The position numbers were made by a program, and so were the translations under genes. Below are positions 1 through 8,444 of a stretch of 64,000 bases of DNA, piece after piece; the first letter of the stretch is position 1, and the number at the start of each line of letters is the position of its first letter. The stretch is from Burkholderia sp. PAMC 26561 (lineage in GTDB: Bacteria; Pseudomonadota; Gammaproteobacteria; Burkholderiales; Burkholderiaceae): contig NZ_CP014315.1 of the NCBI RefSeq assembly GCF_001557535.2, forward strand, positions 1,240,001-1,304,000, written 5' to 3'. The notes under the pieces are model-generated. The model was not told where the DNA came from. It saw nothing but the letters and a program-made list of their open reading frames with translations, and did no database searches.

Positions 1-519
1 ACGCGAGAAGACACGGTTTCGAAAAAAACGCTGGTTGGAAGCGTCGTTGACCGCGTTGAGCACACCCTGCATCGTGTCCTTGCCGATGTTGGAAAGATCA
101 AAGACCAGCTCCGTGACAAACGTATCGGATCCACCCCATTCAAAGGCGCAACTTGCTTTTGCACTGTCGACTTTACAAGTCAGGGTCGCCCCTTCACCGA
201 CAGTCGTGACATCGCGAGCGTAGATGCTTCCCTTGACAAGATAAGTGCGTCCACGCAAGAACACGGTGCGAATCGAAGTGCCCCGGACGTGCGCATACAT
301 TGCATTCAACGCGGCGGTGTCATCGGATACGCCGTCTCCTTTCGCGCCGAAACTCATCGGCGTGACAATGGAAGCGTTTCGCATGGCGACTTCGTGGGAA
401 AACGTTCCGGTTTGCGGCGTTAGTGTTGCCGCATGCGCGATGTGCCGGGTCGCGAGGAACATGCCGCTCAGCACGGCGTTGGTACAAAAAAGGCGGCGTG
501 GGTTTTGTGGACGCTTCAT
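1..519 (-). CDS. Secreted beta-helix (pectate lyase-like) protein, 3' end outside window
   Basis: The frame is open from an ATG at 519 to the left edge (173 codons), so only the N-terminal part is visible. It begins with a basic segment containing RR and a hydrophobic stretch ending in an AHA-like cleavage site, which suggests export. From about residue 52 it has SFGAKGDGVSDDTAALN, the characteristic opening of the Pectate_lyase_3 right-handed beta-helix family, followed by short strand-turn repeats. Members of this family bind or cleave polysaccharides, but no catalytic residue is visible in this piece, so substrate and activity are unknown. A second, unrelated-length member lies at 34518-37806. 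No strong ribosome binding site precedes the ATG. Confidence 0.75.
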   Translation of the reverse strand, partial: MKRPQNPRRLFCTNAVLSGMFLATRHIAHAATLTPQTGTFSHEVAMRNASIVTPMSFGAKGDGVSDDTAALNAMYAHVRGTSIRTVFLRGRTYLVKGSIYARDVTTVGEGATLTCKVDSAKASCAFEWGGSDTFVTELVFDLSNIGKDTMQGVLNAVNDASNQRFFRNRVFSR

Positions 520-882
520 TGAGAGACATTGACAAGACAGGACGTTCGCGGGCAGTCGATTATGCGATGAATATGCAGCCCATTGTAGTTAATCCTCCCA
601 CAATCTCTACTCTTCAAAGCGCTCAAATTTGCCTTACATCGACAAGTCGTCAACCAAAGTTGTTGCTCTCTGTCCACTTGCAACTAGAGTTGAAACCTGA
701 CGATCGCGAATTTTCAGCATAATCACCGTATCGTTAGCCGCACGTTCAATCCAAGCGGCGCGCGGCGCATCCAGCATGATTGTGTTAGCGGTATGGAGCA
801 CCATCGAGAGCCTCAAGCCTTTTATGGTGAGTAGGCGCGCAGTGTCATGCGGGCCAGCATCCATGCTGTGAATGGGATTTGC
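520..882. other. Intergenic region, no supported gene
   Basis: This stretch separates the beta-helix gene from the LysR gene, both on the minus strand. A 76-codon open frame at 634-864 on the minus strand has no recognisable family and no convincing ribosome binding site, so I do not call it. I see no RNA gene or strong hairpin here. Confidence 0.5.
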
Positions 883-1791
883 TCAATGATGAGTGACGCG
901 CCTGCCCGGCCGCGCGGCAATCTCGCGTGCGAGTTCCACGAACGCGCTCAACACCGCAGGCGGCGATGGATTCGTCCATGCGAGTTGCAATTCGCTCACC
1001 GCCTGGCGTTCGCGAAGCGGCCGGTACACCACGTTATCCATGTGCACGTGCTGCACCGAGGCAGGCACCAGCGCAATGCCGAAACCCGAGCTGACAAGTC
1101 CGAGCGATGCGTAGATCTGCCCCATTTCGAATAACGGCGATGGCGAAAAGCCGCCCAGCGCGCAGAGCTGATTGATGATTGCGTGATAGTCAGGCGCGAC
1201 ATCCTTGCGATAGTTGATCACGCGCATGTTCGCGCAATCGACGATCGAAATGGTGCGTTTAGTGGCAAGCGGATTATCTTTCGCCAACGCAACGACGAAC
1301 GGCTCACGCAGGATCATCGTGGATCTTAGTTCCGTGTCGGGCGGCACGGCGCGCACGAACGCGACATCGACTTCACCGCGCGCAAGCGCGTTGAACTGCT
1401 CGGCAGCCGTGAACCAGCGCAACTCAATGGATACATCGGGAAAGCGCTGCTGGAACTCGCGAATGAGCGCAGGCAACAGCGTGTACGCGATGTGTTCGAA
1501 GAAGCCGACCGCAAGCCGCCCAATCTCGCCGCGCGCCGCGCGTTGTGAGTCGATGACGGCAGCATCTGCCGATGCCAGGATGCGCTGCGCGCGGTCCGCA
1601 AACACCATCCCCGCCGACGACAATGTCACACGCTTGCCCCGCCGGTCGAATAGTTCCACGCCAAGTTCATTCTCGAGTTCGCGAATCTGCCGGCTCAGCG
1701 GCGGCTGCGCCATGTGCAGATGCTCGGCGGCTTTGGTGAAGTTCAGGGTTTGCGCGACGGCCAGGAAATAGCGCAGATGACGAAGTTCCAT
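883..1791 (-). CDS. LysR-family transcriptional regulator
   Basis: A 302-residue protein of normal LysR length. Residues 1-60 form the winged helix-turn-helix, beginning MELRHLRYFLAVAQ and including the FTKAAEHLHMAQPPLSRQI recognition region. The rest is a type 2 periplasmic-binding-like effector domain with the usual GRLAVGFFEH entry strand near residue 90. It is transcribed away from the dioxygenase gene at 1896, and the roughly 100-base shared spacer (1792-1895) is the classic position for LysR control of the divergent neighbour. The effector is unknown; regulation of the dioxygenase is inferred from layout only. Confidence 0.92.
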   Translation of the reverse strand: MELRHLRYFLAVAQTLNFTKAAEHLHMAQPPLSRQIRELENELGVELFDRRGKRVTLSSAGMVFADRAQRILASADAAVIDSQRAARGEIGRLAVGFFEHIAYTLLPALIREFQQRFPDVSIELRWFTAAEQFNALARGEVDVAFVRAVPPDTELRSTMILREPFVVALAKDNPLATKRTISIVDCANMRVINYRKDVAPDYHAIINQLCALGGFSPSPLFEMGQIYASLGLVSSGFGIALVPASVQHVHMDNVVYRPLRERQAVSELQLAWTNPSPPAVLSAFVELAREIAARPGRRVTHH

Positions 1792-1895
1792 GTCATACCT
1801 TTAAGGTACTGAAAGCGAACTAATTATATCTTTTACAACACTCCCCGATGCCGCTACGATCCGGCTTGAAAGAGATCAACCAGGAGAGATTCATC

Positions 1896-2708
1896 ATGAA
1901 GCTCGGTGATGTACAACTGACCGCGTATGCGCGCGACGGGTTTGTCGTGCTGCCGTCATTGCTGTCCAATGTTGAAGTTCAGGAGATGAAGCGCGAGCTG
2001 AAACGCATTCAGCAAATCGATACCGACCATCTGGTTCGTGAAAAAACCGGTGGCATTGCGAAGACGATCTACAAGGTGCATGAAACAAAGAGTCCAACGG
2101 CGTCGCCCGTTTTCCACGCGGTATCGCGTGCACCGCGACTGCTCGAACCGGCACAACAATTGTTGGATGATCCGGCGCTCTACATTCATCACACGAAGTG
2201 CAATCTGAAGACCGCCATCGATGGTTCTGTATGGCAATGGCATCAGGACTTTGGAACATGGCACCTGGACGGTGTGCCAAACCCGACGATGACCACCGCG
2301 CTAGTCATGCTGGATGAACCCACTGAAATGGGGGGCTGTCTGTATTTCATTCCAGGAAGCCACAAGCTCGGCTCGCTGCAACCCGCTTTCGACGACGCGA
2401 CCGGATACCGCTTTTACGTCGTGCCAAAGCCGAAAATGCTCGAAGTCTTATCGACTCATCCGAGAGCGGTACCGATCATCGGCGCGCCGGGAACGGTCGT
2501 ATTTTTCGATGCCAATATTGTGCATTCGTCTGGCCATAATCTTTCGGGGGACGACCGCTGGCAAGCGTATATCGTGTACAACCAGGTCGCAAATCGTCCC
2601 GCCGAAGTGGAGAAGCCACGTCCGGATTATGTGCGTTCGACTAACTTCGTGCCATTGCAACCGGGTAGCGACGACATTTTGAACCGACCGCATACGGTGC
2701 ACTACTGA
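1896..2708 (+). CDS. Phytanoyl-CoA dioxygenase (PhyH) family Fe(II)/2-oxoglutarate oxygenase
   Basis: A 270-residue PhyH-family protein. I start it at ATG 1896 because AGGAGA sits 9 bases upstream; a longer open frame exists but lacks such a site. The iron-binding facial triad is visible as H116 and D118 (WQWHQD) and H210 (NIVHSSGHN), with R221 placed to bind 2-oxoglutarate. PhyH enzymes hydroxylate carbon chains, amino-acid-derived solutes or secondary metabolites using O2 and 2-oxoglutarate; bacterial relatives include ectoine hydroxylase. The substrate here is not deducible. It lies divergent from a LysR gene that probably controls it, and no other biosynthetic gene flanks it. Confidence 0.88.
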   Translation: MKLGDVQLTAYARDGFVVLPSLLSNVEVQEMKRELKRIQQIDTDHLVREKTGGIAKTIYKVHETKSPTASPVFHAVSRAPRLLEPAQQLLDDPALYIHHTKCNLKTAIDGSVWQWHQDFGTWHLDGVPNPTMTTALVMLDEPTEMGGCLYFIPGSHKLGSLQPAFDDATGYRFYVVPKPKMLEVLSTHPRAVPIIGAPGTVVFFDANIVHSSGHNLSGDDRWQAYIVYNQVANRPAEVEKPRPDYVRSTNFVPLQPGSDDILNRPHTVHY

Positions 2709-2793
2709 AGGCGAGCTAGACGTCAATTCGATAAGGTAAATGGGTTCCACAATGCATGCAGCGCTGGCCACAGCTCGAGAACGATCCAATAGC

Positions 2794-4908
2794 TCATGCC
2801 GCTCGCAATGCATTATCGACTGCGTTGAGCAACGCTTCCGGCCCGACTGGCTTTCGTAGAATGATGGCATTGCCAATTTCATCCAGCGCGAGCGTATCTG
2901 CGTAGCCGCTCACGAAAATGATCGGAAGCGAAGGTTGCTTCAAGCGAGCAAGGCGCGCGACTTGAACCCCATTCAGCCCCGGCATGATGAAGTCGATGAC
3001 AGCCAGCACCGGTTTGATCTCGTCGAGCACGCGTAGTCCGTCCGCGCCGTTTTCTGCTTCGGTCACGTCGTAACCGGCGCTACGGAACATTTCCGCGAGC
3101 GCAATACGTACATGGTCGTCGTCGATCACAAGAAGTGGCCCAGGGCGCGATGTTGCGAGAACAGGTGGCGCGCCCGGTTCGAGAGTACGCGGCCCCGCTG
3201 TTGCCCGCTCGGCAGTGAGCGGCAACAGCAGATCAATCGTGGTGCCCCCTCCCGGCGCGCTTCGAATGCGCAGATCGCCACCACACTGCTTCACCACCCC
3301 GTACACTTGCGCCAAGCCGAGGCCCGTGCCCCTGCCGCGCTCCTTCGTGGTGAAAAACGGATCGATCGCCCGCTCGATGACTTCGGGCGTCATGCCCACG
3401 CCGCTGTCACTCACGCGGATCATGGCAAAGCCTGCATCGCCTGGGTCGTGACGTAGCGAAGTGTCGTCCAGTGTGAGGATGCTGAACGTGCCGCCGGCGG
3501 GCATGGCATCACGCGCATTGAGCGCGAGATTCAAGATGGCGAGGTGAAGCTGGTCGGCATCGGCGCGGATCCAGGCACCGGGCGCGAGCAACTCGAGGTC
3601 GATCGCGACTGTTGGTCCAAACGCATGATCCAGCAAACCTCGCGCATCTTGCACGACCGCGTCGAGTTCGATTGGCCGCATGTCGAGCCGCTGCGTACGT
3701 GAAAACGCCAGCAACTGGGCGGTCAGTTTCGTTCCACGCTGAGTGGCGACTACAGCATTGTCCACGTAGGTACGCGCTGGATGCTCGTCACCCAGCCGGC
3801 TTTTGGCAAGGTGCAAGTTGCCCGAGACAGCCATAAGCAAGTTGTTGAAATCGTGCGCGATACCGCCGGTCAATTGCCCCACTGCTTCCAGCCTTTGCGC
3901 GCCGTACATTGCAGATTCGGCTTTCGCGCGCTCGGCGCTTTCGTGATTGAGTGCCGCCGCCTGCTCGGCAAGGCGGGCGGTGAGACTGTCTGCAGTCTGC
4001 TGCTTCAGTCGATCCGACAACTCCCGTTCCAGGTCGAGCGTGTCAAGCGTCTTGCCGTCGTGCAGGATCAGTGCGATCAAAGGGGCAATCGTGATCATGA
4101 CGAGCAGTGCCATCGCGACGGCCGTCCCTAGCCTGCCACTGTGCATGGCTTCTAGCAGCGCACCACCCACGACTGGCGGCAGCAGCGTGAATGCAAGCTG
4201 ATGCCGGGTTGCCGCGCCGCCCGTGCGCGAGGATGCAATCATCCGCGCCCAGCCGTGGTCTGCTTGCGCAAACACCGTGGCGAGTCCAAGCGCGAATAGC
4301 GCGGCGGCAGTGTGGACCGCCATCGTATTGAAAAGAAAGAGCGCGTAGAGGTCTCGAACGCCGTACGGGTCTCGAACGCCGTACGCGTAGCCTAGCAGCG
4401 CCGTGCCCGAGAGCAGCAACGCTGCACTCGCGAGCATATCGGCCAGGAGGTGCCGCCGCAGGAGCCGCTGATGTTGCGCGAGACCGACAAGCGCAATTGC
4501 GATCGCAGTAGCGATCGATGTACGCCCACTCTGCCCGGGCGGCAGGCCAAAAAGAACGTGCGCCAGGTTTGGACTGATGACGTCTCGCCCGAAAGCCGCA
4601 TGGGAAGCCAATGCGACAATGGCAGCCAGGAGTGCAGTCCAGCCGGCGACCAACGCTGCCCGGCGCCGGACAAAGAACGCAAGGGCGGCGCATCCTATAC
4701 CGAGGGCCGTCAACAGCGACATGCCCTGCAACGAAGGTGCGAACGTAATGAGCAGCGCAGAGTGGGTGACATACCCAATGAAGACAGCTGAGACGACCAA
4801 CAGCGCCAGCGCGGCTAGAACCTGCGCGGATCGGGTCATCATTCTGACGTATATAAGGTTCACCGGCTTTTCGTTATCAGCGTTACGGGAATCAAAACCT
4901 ACCGACAC
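2794..4908 (-). CDS. Membrane hybrid histidine kinase with C-terminal receiver domain
   Basis: About 704 residues. The first 285 contain multiple hydrophobic membrane segments (an integral membrane sensor of MASE type). A short coiled coil leads to the dimerisation/phosphoacceptor domain with H352 in GGIAHDFNNLL, then an HATPase_c domain with N, G1 (DSGVGM) and G2 (GRGTGLGLAQVYG) boxes. A receiver domain occupies residues 592-704 with acceptor D639. No output DNA-binding domain is present, so phosphate presumably passes to another protein. It is the last gene of the stressosome operon, 55 bases after the previous kinase. The GTG start at 4908 is uncertain; an ATG at residue 23 or 24 is an alternative. 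A tandem 18-base duplication near residues 178-187 repeats PYGVRD. Confidence 0.9.
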   Translation of the reverse strand: MSVGFDSRNADNEKPVNLIYVRMMTRSAQVLAALALLVVSAVFIGYVTHSALLITFAPSLQGMSLLTALGIGCAALAFFVRRRAALVAGWTALLAAIVALASHAAFGRDVISPNLAHVLFGLPPGQSGRTSIATAIAIALVGLAQHQRLLRRHLLADMLASAALLLSGTALLGYAYGVRDPYGVRDLYALFLFNTMAVHTAAALFALGLATVFAQADHGWARMIASSRTGGAATRHQLAFTLLPPVVGGALLEAMHSGRLGTAVAMALLVMITIAPLIALILHDGKTLDTLDLERELSDRLKQQTADSLTARLAEQAAALNHESAERAKAESAMYGAQRLEAVGQLTGGIAHDFNNLLMAVSGNLHLAKSRLGDEHPARTYVDNAVVATQRGTKLTAQLLAFSRTQRLDMRPIELDAVVQDARGLLDHAFGPTVAIDLELLAPGAWIRADADQLHLAILNLALNARDAMPAGGTFSILTLDDTSLRHDPGDAGFAMIRVSDSGVGMTPEVIERAIDPFFTTKERGRGTGLGLAQVYGVVKQCGGDLRIRSAPGGGTTIDLLLPLTAERATAGPRTLEPGAPPVLATSRPGPLLVIDDDHVRIALAEMFRSAGYDVTEAENGADGLRVLDEIKPVLAVIDFIMPGLNGVQVARLARLKQPSLPIIFVSGYADTLALDEIGNAIILRKPVGPEALLNAVDNALRAA
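4350..4385. repeat. 18-base in-frame tandem duplication inside the hybrid kinase gene
   Basis: The 17-base unit ggtctcgaacgccgtac occurs at 4350-4366 and again at 4368-4384, an 18-base period. It duplicates six residues (PYGVRD) in the membrane sensor region of the kinase without disturbing the frame. This looks like a recent replication-slippage event. Confidence 0.85.
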
Positions 4909-4963
4909 GGATGGCTATCCAAGGGAGCCACGCATCCAACCGTGGGGTCGTATGTAGCAACGA

Positions 4964-6667
4964 TCAAAACCCATTTGTGCGGACACGCGATTCACTTGGG
5001 GGTAACGCCTCCATCAATTCAAATATCTTGCTGATCGGCACCGGCTTTGCAAAATAGTAGTCGAAACCGGCTTCGATCGCTTCCTTATGGAATTCAGCCG
5101 TCGTGTACCCGCTTAAGGCGATCAATGTCAGCGGCTCGTTATTGAATCGTTCCCGCAAACTGACCGCAACATCGAAACCAGACATGTCCGGCAACCCGAT
5201 ATCGACTATTGCAAATGTTGGTCGAAATCCCGCATCCAGGCTCAGCGCGGCTTTCCCACTAAGGGCGATGCGACATTCGTGACCATTCATGTTCAATAAT
5301 GCTTCCAGTGAACTGAGCGAGTCTTCGTTGTCATCCACGAGCAGCACTCTCTGCGGTTGCCCTCCGTATGTTGGTGCGCAGTGGTCCGGTATGTCAGGCG
5401 CAAGGTTGTGAACACGCGGCAACTCGACTACAAAGGCGCTGCCCTGCCCAATGCCCGCGCTATGTACGCTCACAGTGCCACCATGATCGCTCACCAGGCG
5501 CTGCACGACCGTCAGCCCGATGCCGAGGCCGGCTTCCTGACGCCCAAGCCCCATGGACGCTTGAGCAAACAAATCGAACACGCGTGGAAGCATGTTGGCG
5601 TCGATGCCAATACCCCGGTCAACGATCTCCACGCGCACGCTATGGTCGTCGAAGTCGACTCGAATGGTGATCTCATCTGCTTGTGACGTATAGCGCGCAG
5701 CGTTGTGAATGATGTTGCCGAACACTTGCTTCAACCTGCCGACATCGACCCGAACCATGACAGGCTCGGGCGGATACTCGGTGACTACGCGGTGTCCATG
5801 GCGCGCCACTTCAGCAGCAGTCATTTCAACTGCTCCATCAATCAGCGTATCAACACGCGCAATTTCAGTCCTCAACTCGACTTTGCCACGTGTAAGCCGG
5901 GATACGTCGAGGAGGTCGTTGACCATGTGGGAAAGATGCTGCGTCTGGCGGCCGATCACCGCCAGGGTCTTTGTCTGATTCGCACTGAGCGGCTCGGCGC
6001 TGCGCTGCGCGACTTCGAGCGATAACGAGATTGCCGAGAGCGGATTGCGCAACTCGTGCGCGAGCATGGCAAGAAACTCGTTCTTGCGGGCATCCGCATC
6101 TTCAAGCTCGGCCTTGTTGCGGCGCAGTTCCTCGAGCGCAAGGAGCATCTCACGATTCTGCCGCTCGAGCTCCTCGACAGGCGTCTGTGCCTTCCTGCGC
6201 ATCAACTGCTCGACCAATCGATTTAACTGGATGGTGGTAAGTCGGGGCGTATCGCGGGGAAGGAACATTTCCAACGATACCGTCGTCCCCTGGCCCGGTT
6301 GCGAACGGATAAAAAATCCGTCGGCCATACGCCGGCTGCCCGGAATCCCGATGGTCGACGTCCTTTCGGGCCGTGTCGCGTCGGCAAGCAGTTCGTCGAT
6401 GTTCGTAATACCCGGCCCTTTGTCCGAAATCTGCGCCACCACGCACTGCATGTTGATTGCTTCGCTGGCGTCGCCGACAAGAAATGTCAACGTACCTCCA
6501 CCAGCAAACTGTACGGCATTGCGCGCGATTTCAGAGATGGCCGTGATGAAACGCGTGCGTTGCAGATTGTCGAGCCCGAATAGTTCGCCCACCTGGCGCG
6601 ACCGGTCGCGGATCGCGACGAGGCTCAGATTGGTGCTGATCGGCGTGGAAAGAATTCGATGAAGCAT
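4964..6667 (-). CDS. Hybrid kinase: RsbT-type ATPase + histidine kinase + receiver
   Basis: 567 residues from ATG 6667, which lies one base past the upstream gene's stop and has AAGGCGG as ribosome binding site. Domain order is unusual. Residues 10-137 are an RsbT/anti-sigma type HATPase (FITAISEIARNAVQFAGGG, then DKGPGI). Residues 165-195 look like a coiled coil. Next is a HisKA domain with H204 in LAHELRNPLSAIS, a standard HATPase_c domain (DRGIGID, GLGIGLTVVQRLV), and a receiver whose acceptor Asp is in FAIVDIGLPDMSG. No membrane segment is present, so it is cytosolic. It is translationally coupled to the phosphatase gene and is a plausible receiver of stressosome output, which is inference. 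Confidence 0.9.
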   Translation of the reverse strand: MLHRILSTPISTNLSLVAIRDRSRQVGELFGLDNLQRTRFITAISEIARNAVQFAGGGTLTFLVGDASEAINMQCVVAQISDKGPGITNIDELLADATRPERTSTIGIPGSRRMADGFFIRSQPGQGTTVSLEMFLPRDTPRLTTIQLNRLVEQLMRRKAQTPVEELERQNREMLLALEELRRNKAELEDADARKNEFLAMLAHELRNPLSAISLSLEVAQRSAEPLSANQTKTLAVIGRQTQHLSHMVNDLLDVSRLTRGKVELRTEIARVDTLIDGAVEMTAAEVARHGHRVVTEYPPEPVMVRVDVGRLKQVFGNIIHNAARYTSQADEITIRVDFDDHSVRVEIVDRGIGIDANMLPRVFDLFAQASMGLGRQEAGLGIGLTVVQRLVSDHGGTVSVHSAGIGQGSAFVVELPRVHNLAPDIPDHCAPTYGGQPQRVLLVDDNEDSLSSLEALLNMNGHECRIALSGKAALSLDAGFRPTFAIVDIGLPDMSGFDVAVSLRERFNNEPLTLIALSGYTTAEFHKEAIEAGFDYYFAKPVPISKIFELMEALPPSESRVRTNGF

Positions 6668-6668
6668 C

Positions 6669-7667
6669 TCAAACCGCCTTGACGACGACAACGGTCGCAT
6701 CGTCCGTGTCGCGCGCGAAGTCGCGATGCAGGACTGCGGCAATCAGGCTTGGATGATGTTGAATCAGACCCGGATGGCGATTCAGGTTCCAGCGGGTCGA
6801 CAAGCCATCCGTTGTCAGGATGATGACGCTTCGGGGCGTCCATTCGATCGAAGACTGACGCACAAGGCGCATGTTGTAGCCCACTGTTCCATCGGTGGAA
6901 AGCAGATGCTGAATGCTTTCGCCGGACGCCACGATCCCCACGATGTTGCCTACTCCGGCAAACTTGATCGAGCCGGTTGATGTATCGATTTGCACCACCG
7001 CCATGACAGCGCCGCGCGTCGATTTGAGGGCTTCATGCGAGCGACGGAGAATGCTTTCCGGAGTGTCGTTCCGGTCGGACTGACGGAAGATGTCCACTGC
7101 ACAACTTGATGCAACGGACGCGAGGGGACCATGACCCAGGCCATCCAGAAGTACTGCGCGCATTAGACCGCCCCGCTCGTCGGCCCCCCAGGCGTCACCG
7201 CAAATTTCCTGGCCAGCCTTCGGAGTCGACCGTGCCCCGACGGCATATGACGACATGTCGGCGGCATGCGATTTCGAGTTCTGGATGCGTGCCAGGACGG
7301 CGGTGCCGGCCCCTGCAACGGAATAGATGTCGAACAAGTGCGAGTGACGCGACATCGTGCCGAATCCCGCACCCAGACTCCCGCCTGTCGAGAACCCGTC
7401 ACGCCGGGCCGCGTCGAGGTTCGCGATACCTGGCCCACGGTCGAGAGCGAGCAATTCGAGGCCCAGGACGTCGCCGCTTGCATAGCGCCGCAGCAGGATC
7501 TCACCGCTCCCGGCGTACTTGATGATGTTGGTGGCCGCTTCGGTTGCGACCAACGCGGCGTCCGCCTGATAGCGCTCGGAAAATCCGAGGCTTTGCGCAA
7601 GCTTGATCGTTGCGCGCCGCGCTTGCGCCACCCCGCTTTGATCCGTGAGACTCAGCGCCTCTTCCAT
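6669..7667 (-). CDS. RsbT-type ATPase fused to SpoIIE/RsbX-type PP2C phosphatase
   Basis: 332 residues. Residues 1-130 form an RsbT-like HATPase domain (AALVATEAATNIIKYAG as N box, DRGPGI as G1, then a Gly-rich GGSLGAGFGTMSRH). Residues 140-332 form a PP2C-like phosphatase domain of the SpoIIE/RsbX family with EICGDAWG and LLDGLGHGPLASVAS holding the metal-binding aspartates. In stressosomes RsbX removes phosphate from RsbR and RsbS to reset the complex; here the phosphatase carries its own ATPase domain. The ATG overlaps the end of rsbT by 16 bases, indicating translational coupling. Role as resetting phosphatase is inferred from family and position. Confidence 0.9.
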   Translation of the reverse strand: MEEALSLTDQSGVAQARRATIKLAQSLGFSERYQADAALVATEAATNIIKYAGSGEILLRRYASGDVLGLELLALDRGPGIANLDAARRDGFSTGGSLGAGFGTMSRHSHLFDIYSVAGAGTAVLARIQNSKSHAADMSSYAVGARSTPKAGQEICGDAWGADERGGLMRAVLLDGLGHGPLASVASSCAVDIFRQSDRNDTPESILRRSHEALKSTRGAVMAVVQIDTSTGSIKFAGVGNIVGIVASGESIQHLLSTDGTVGYNMRLVRQSSIEWTPRSVIILTTDGLSTRWNLNRHPGLIQHHPSLIAAVLHRDFARDTDDATVVVVKAV

Positions 7668-8053
7668 TGCGTAATGCTCACTCTAGTGCCGCCATTGACG
7701 GTCGATGTTATTTCGAATTCGTTGACCAGGCGGCGCGCGCCCCCTAGTCCCAGCCCCATGCTTTTCGCCGTGCTGTAACCGTCTTCCAGCGCCCGTTCGA
7801 TATCCGGAATCCCTGGCCCTTCGTCCGCAAACACGAGCTTGATTCCGGTGCGCCCGTCGCGTTCGACCTCGGTGATCGTGACCGTGCCCCCTTTGCCGTG
7901 TACAAGCGTATTGCGCGCAAGCTCGCTCGCCGCTGTGACGAACTTGGTTCGTTCGAGCGTCCCGAAAGCAAGTTTGATTGCGAGTTCCTGTATGAATTTA
8001 CGCGCACCGTTGACCTGGTCGGACGTGCGTATTTCAAGAACGGCAGGGCTCAG
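7652..8053 (-). CDS. rsbT: RsbT serine/threonine kinase of the stressosome, no standard start codon
   Basis: The frame encodes a complete RsbT-like kinase of about 133 residues, with TAASELARN (N box), DEGPGI (G1) and SMGLGLGGARRLV (G2). RsbT phosphorylates RsbS and RsbR and is released from the stressosome on stress. The oddity is the start: between the preceding in-frame stop and the kinase core there is no ATG, GTG or TTG. Candidates are CTG at 8053 (used here), or ATT at 8059, ATA at 8062 or ATC further upstream next to a GGGAG ribosome binding site that lies within the end of rsbS. Translation by coupling to rsbS, or a small indel in the sequence, would both explain it. Confidence 0.82.
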   Translation of the reverse strand: MSPAVLEIRTSDQVNGARKFIQELAIKLAFGTLERTKFVTAASELARNTLVHGKGGTVTITEVERDGRTGIKLVFADEGPGIPDIERALEDGYSTAKSMGLGLGGARRLVNEFEITSTVNGGTRVSITQWKRR

Positions 8054-8058
8054 TGCAA

Positions 8059-8442
8059 TTATGAGGATTCTCCCGTCCCGTCCGACGCGTCGAGCGCCCG
8101 CCGCAGCAGCGCCATGCCCTTGTCAACGTCGAGCGCCGTGCGAATTCCTTTTAACGACATGCCGAGTTCGACCAGCGTGATCGCGACGGCCGGGCGCATG
8201 CCGACAAGGACCGTAGTGGCGTCCAGCACGCGCGCCATGGCAGCAATATGTCCCAGCGTCCGTCCGATAAAGGAGTCGACGATCTCGAGCGCAGAGATGT
8301 CGATAAGCACACCGCGCGCCCTCGTCTTTTCGATGCGCGAGGTCAGGTCGTCCTGTAGATTCAATACCAACTCGTCGTGTAGCTCGACCTGAATCGATAC
8401 CAGCAGGAAGTCGCCGAGCTTGAGAACCGGAATTTGCTCCAT
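8059..8442 (-). CDS. rsbS: Stressosome scaffold protein RsbS (STAS domain)
   Basis: 127 residues, a single STAS domain, the usual RsbS size. The phosphoacceptor loop is DISALEIVDSFIGR, with S57 at the position equivalent to S59 of Bacillus RsbS, the residue phosphorylated by RsbT. The start at ATG 8442 is chosen because it follows the rsbR stop by two bases with AGGCG upstream; a longer open frame merely runs into rsbR. RsbS builds the icosahedral stressosome core with RsbR and sequesters RsbT. Upstream rsbR and downstream rsbT are in the canonical order. Confidence 0.93.
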   Translation of the reverse strand: MEQIPVLKLGDFLLVSIQVELHDELVLNLQDDLTSRIEKTRARGVLIDISALEIVDSFIGRTLGHIAAMARVLDATTVLVGMRPAVAITLVELGMSLKGIRTALDVDKGMALLRRALDASDGTGESS

Positions 8443-8444
8443 AC

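Noticed and set aside
634..864. 76-codon minus-strand open frame upstream of the beta-helix gene
   Set aside because: No ribosome binding site, no recognisable family, and it lies in a spacer with no conserved features I can see.
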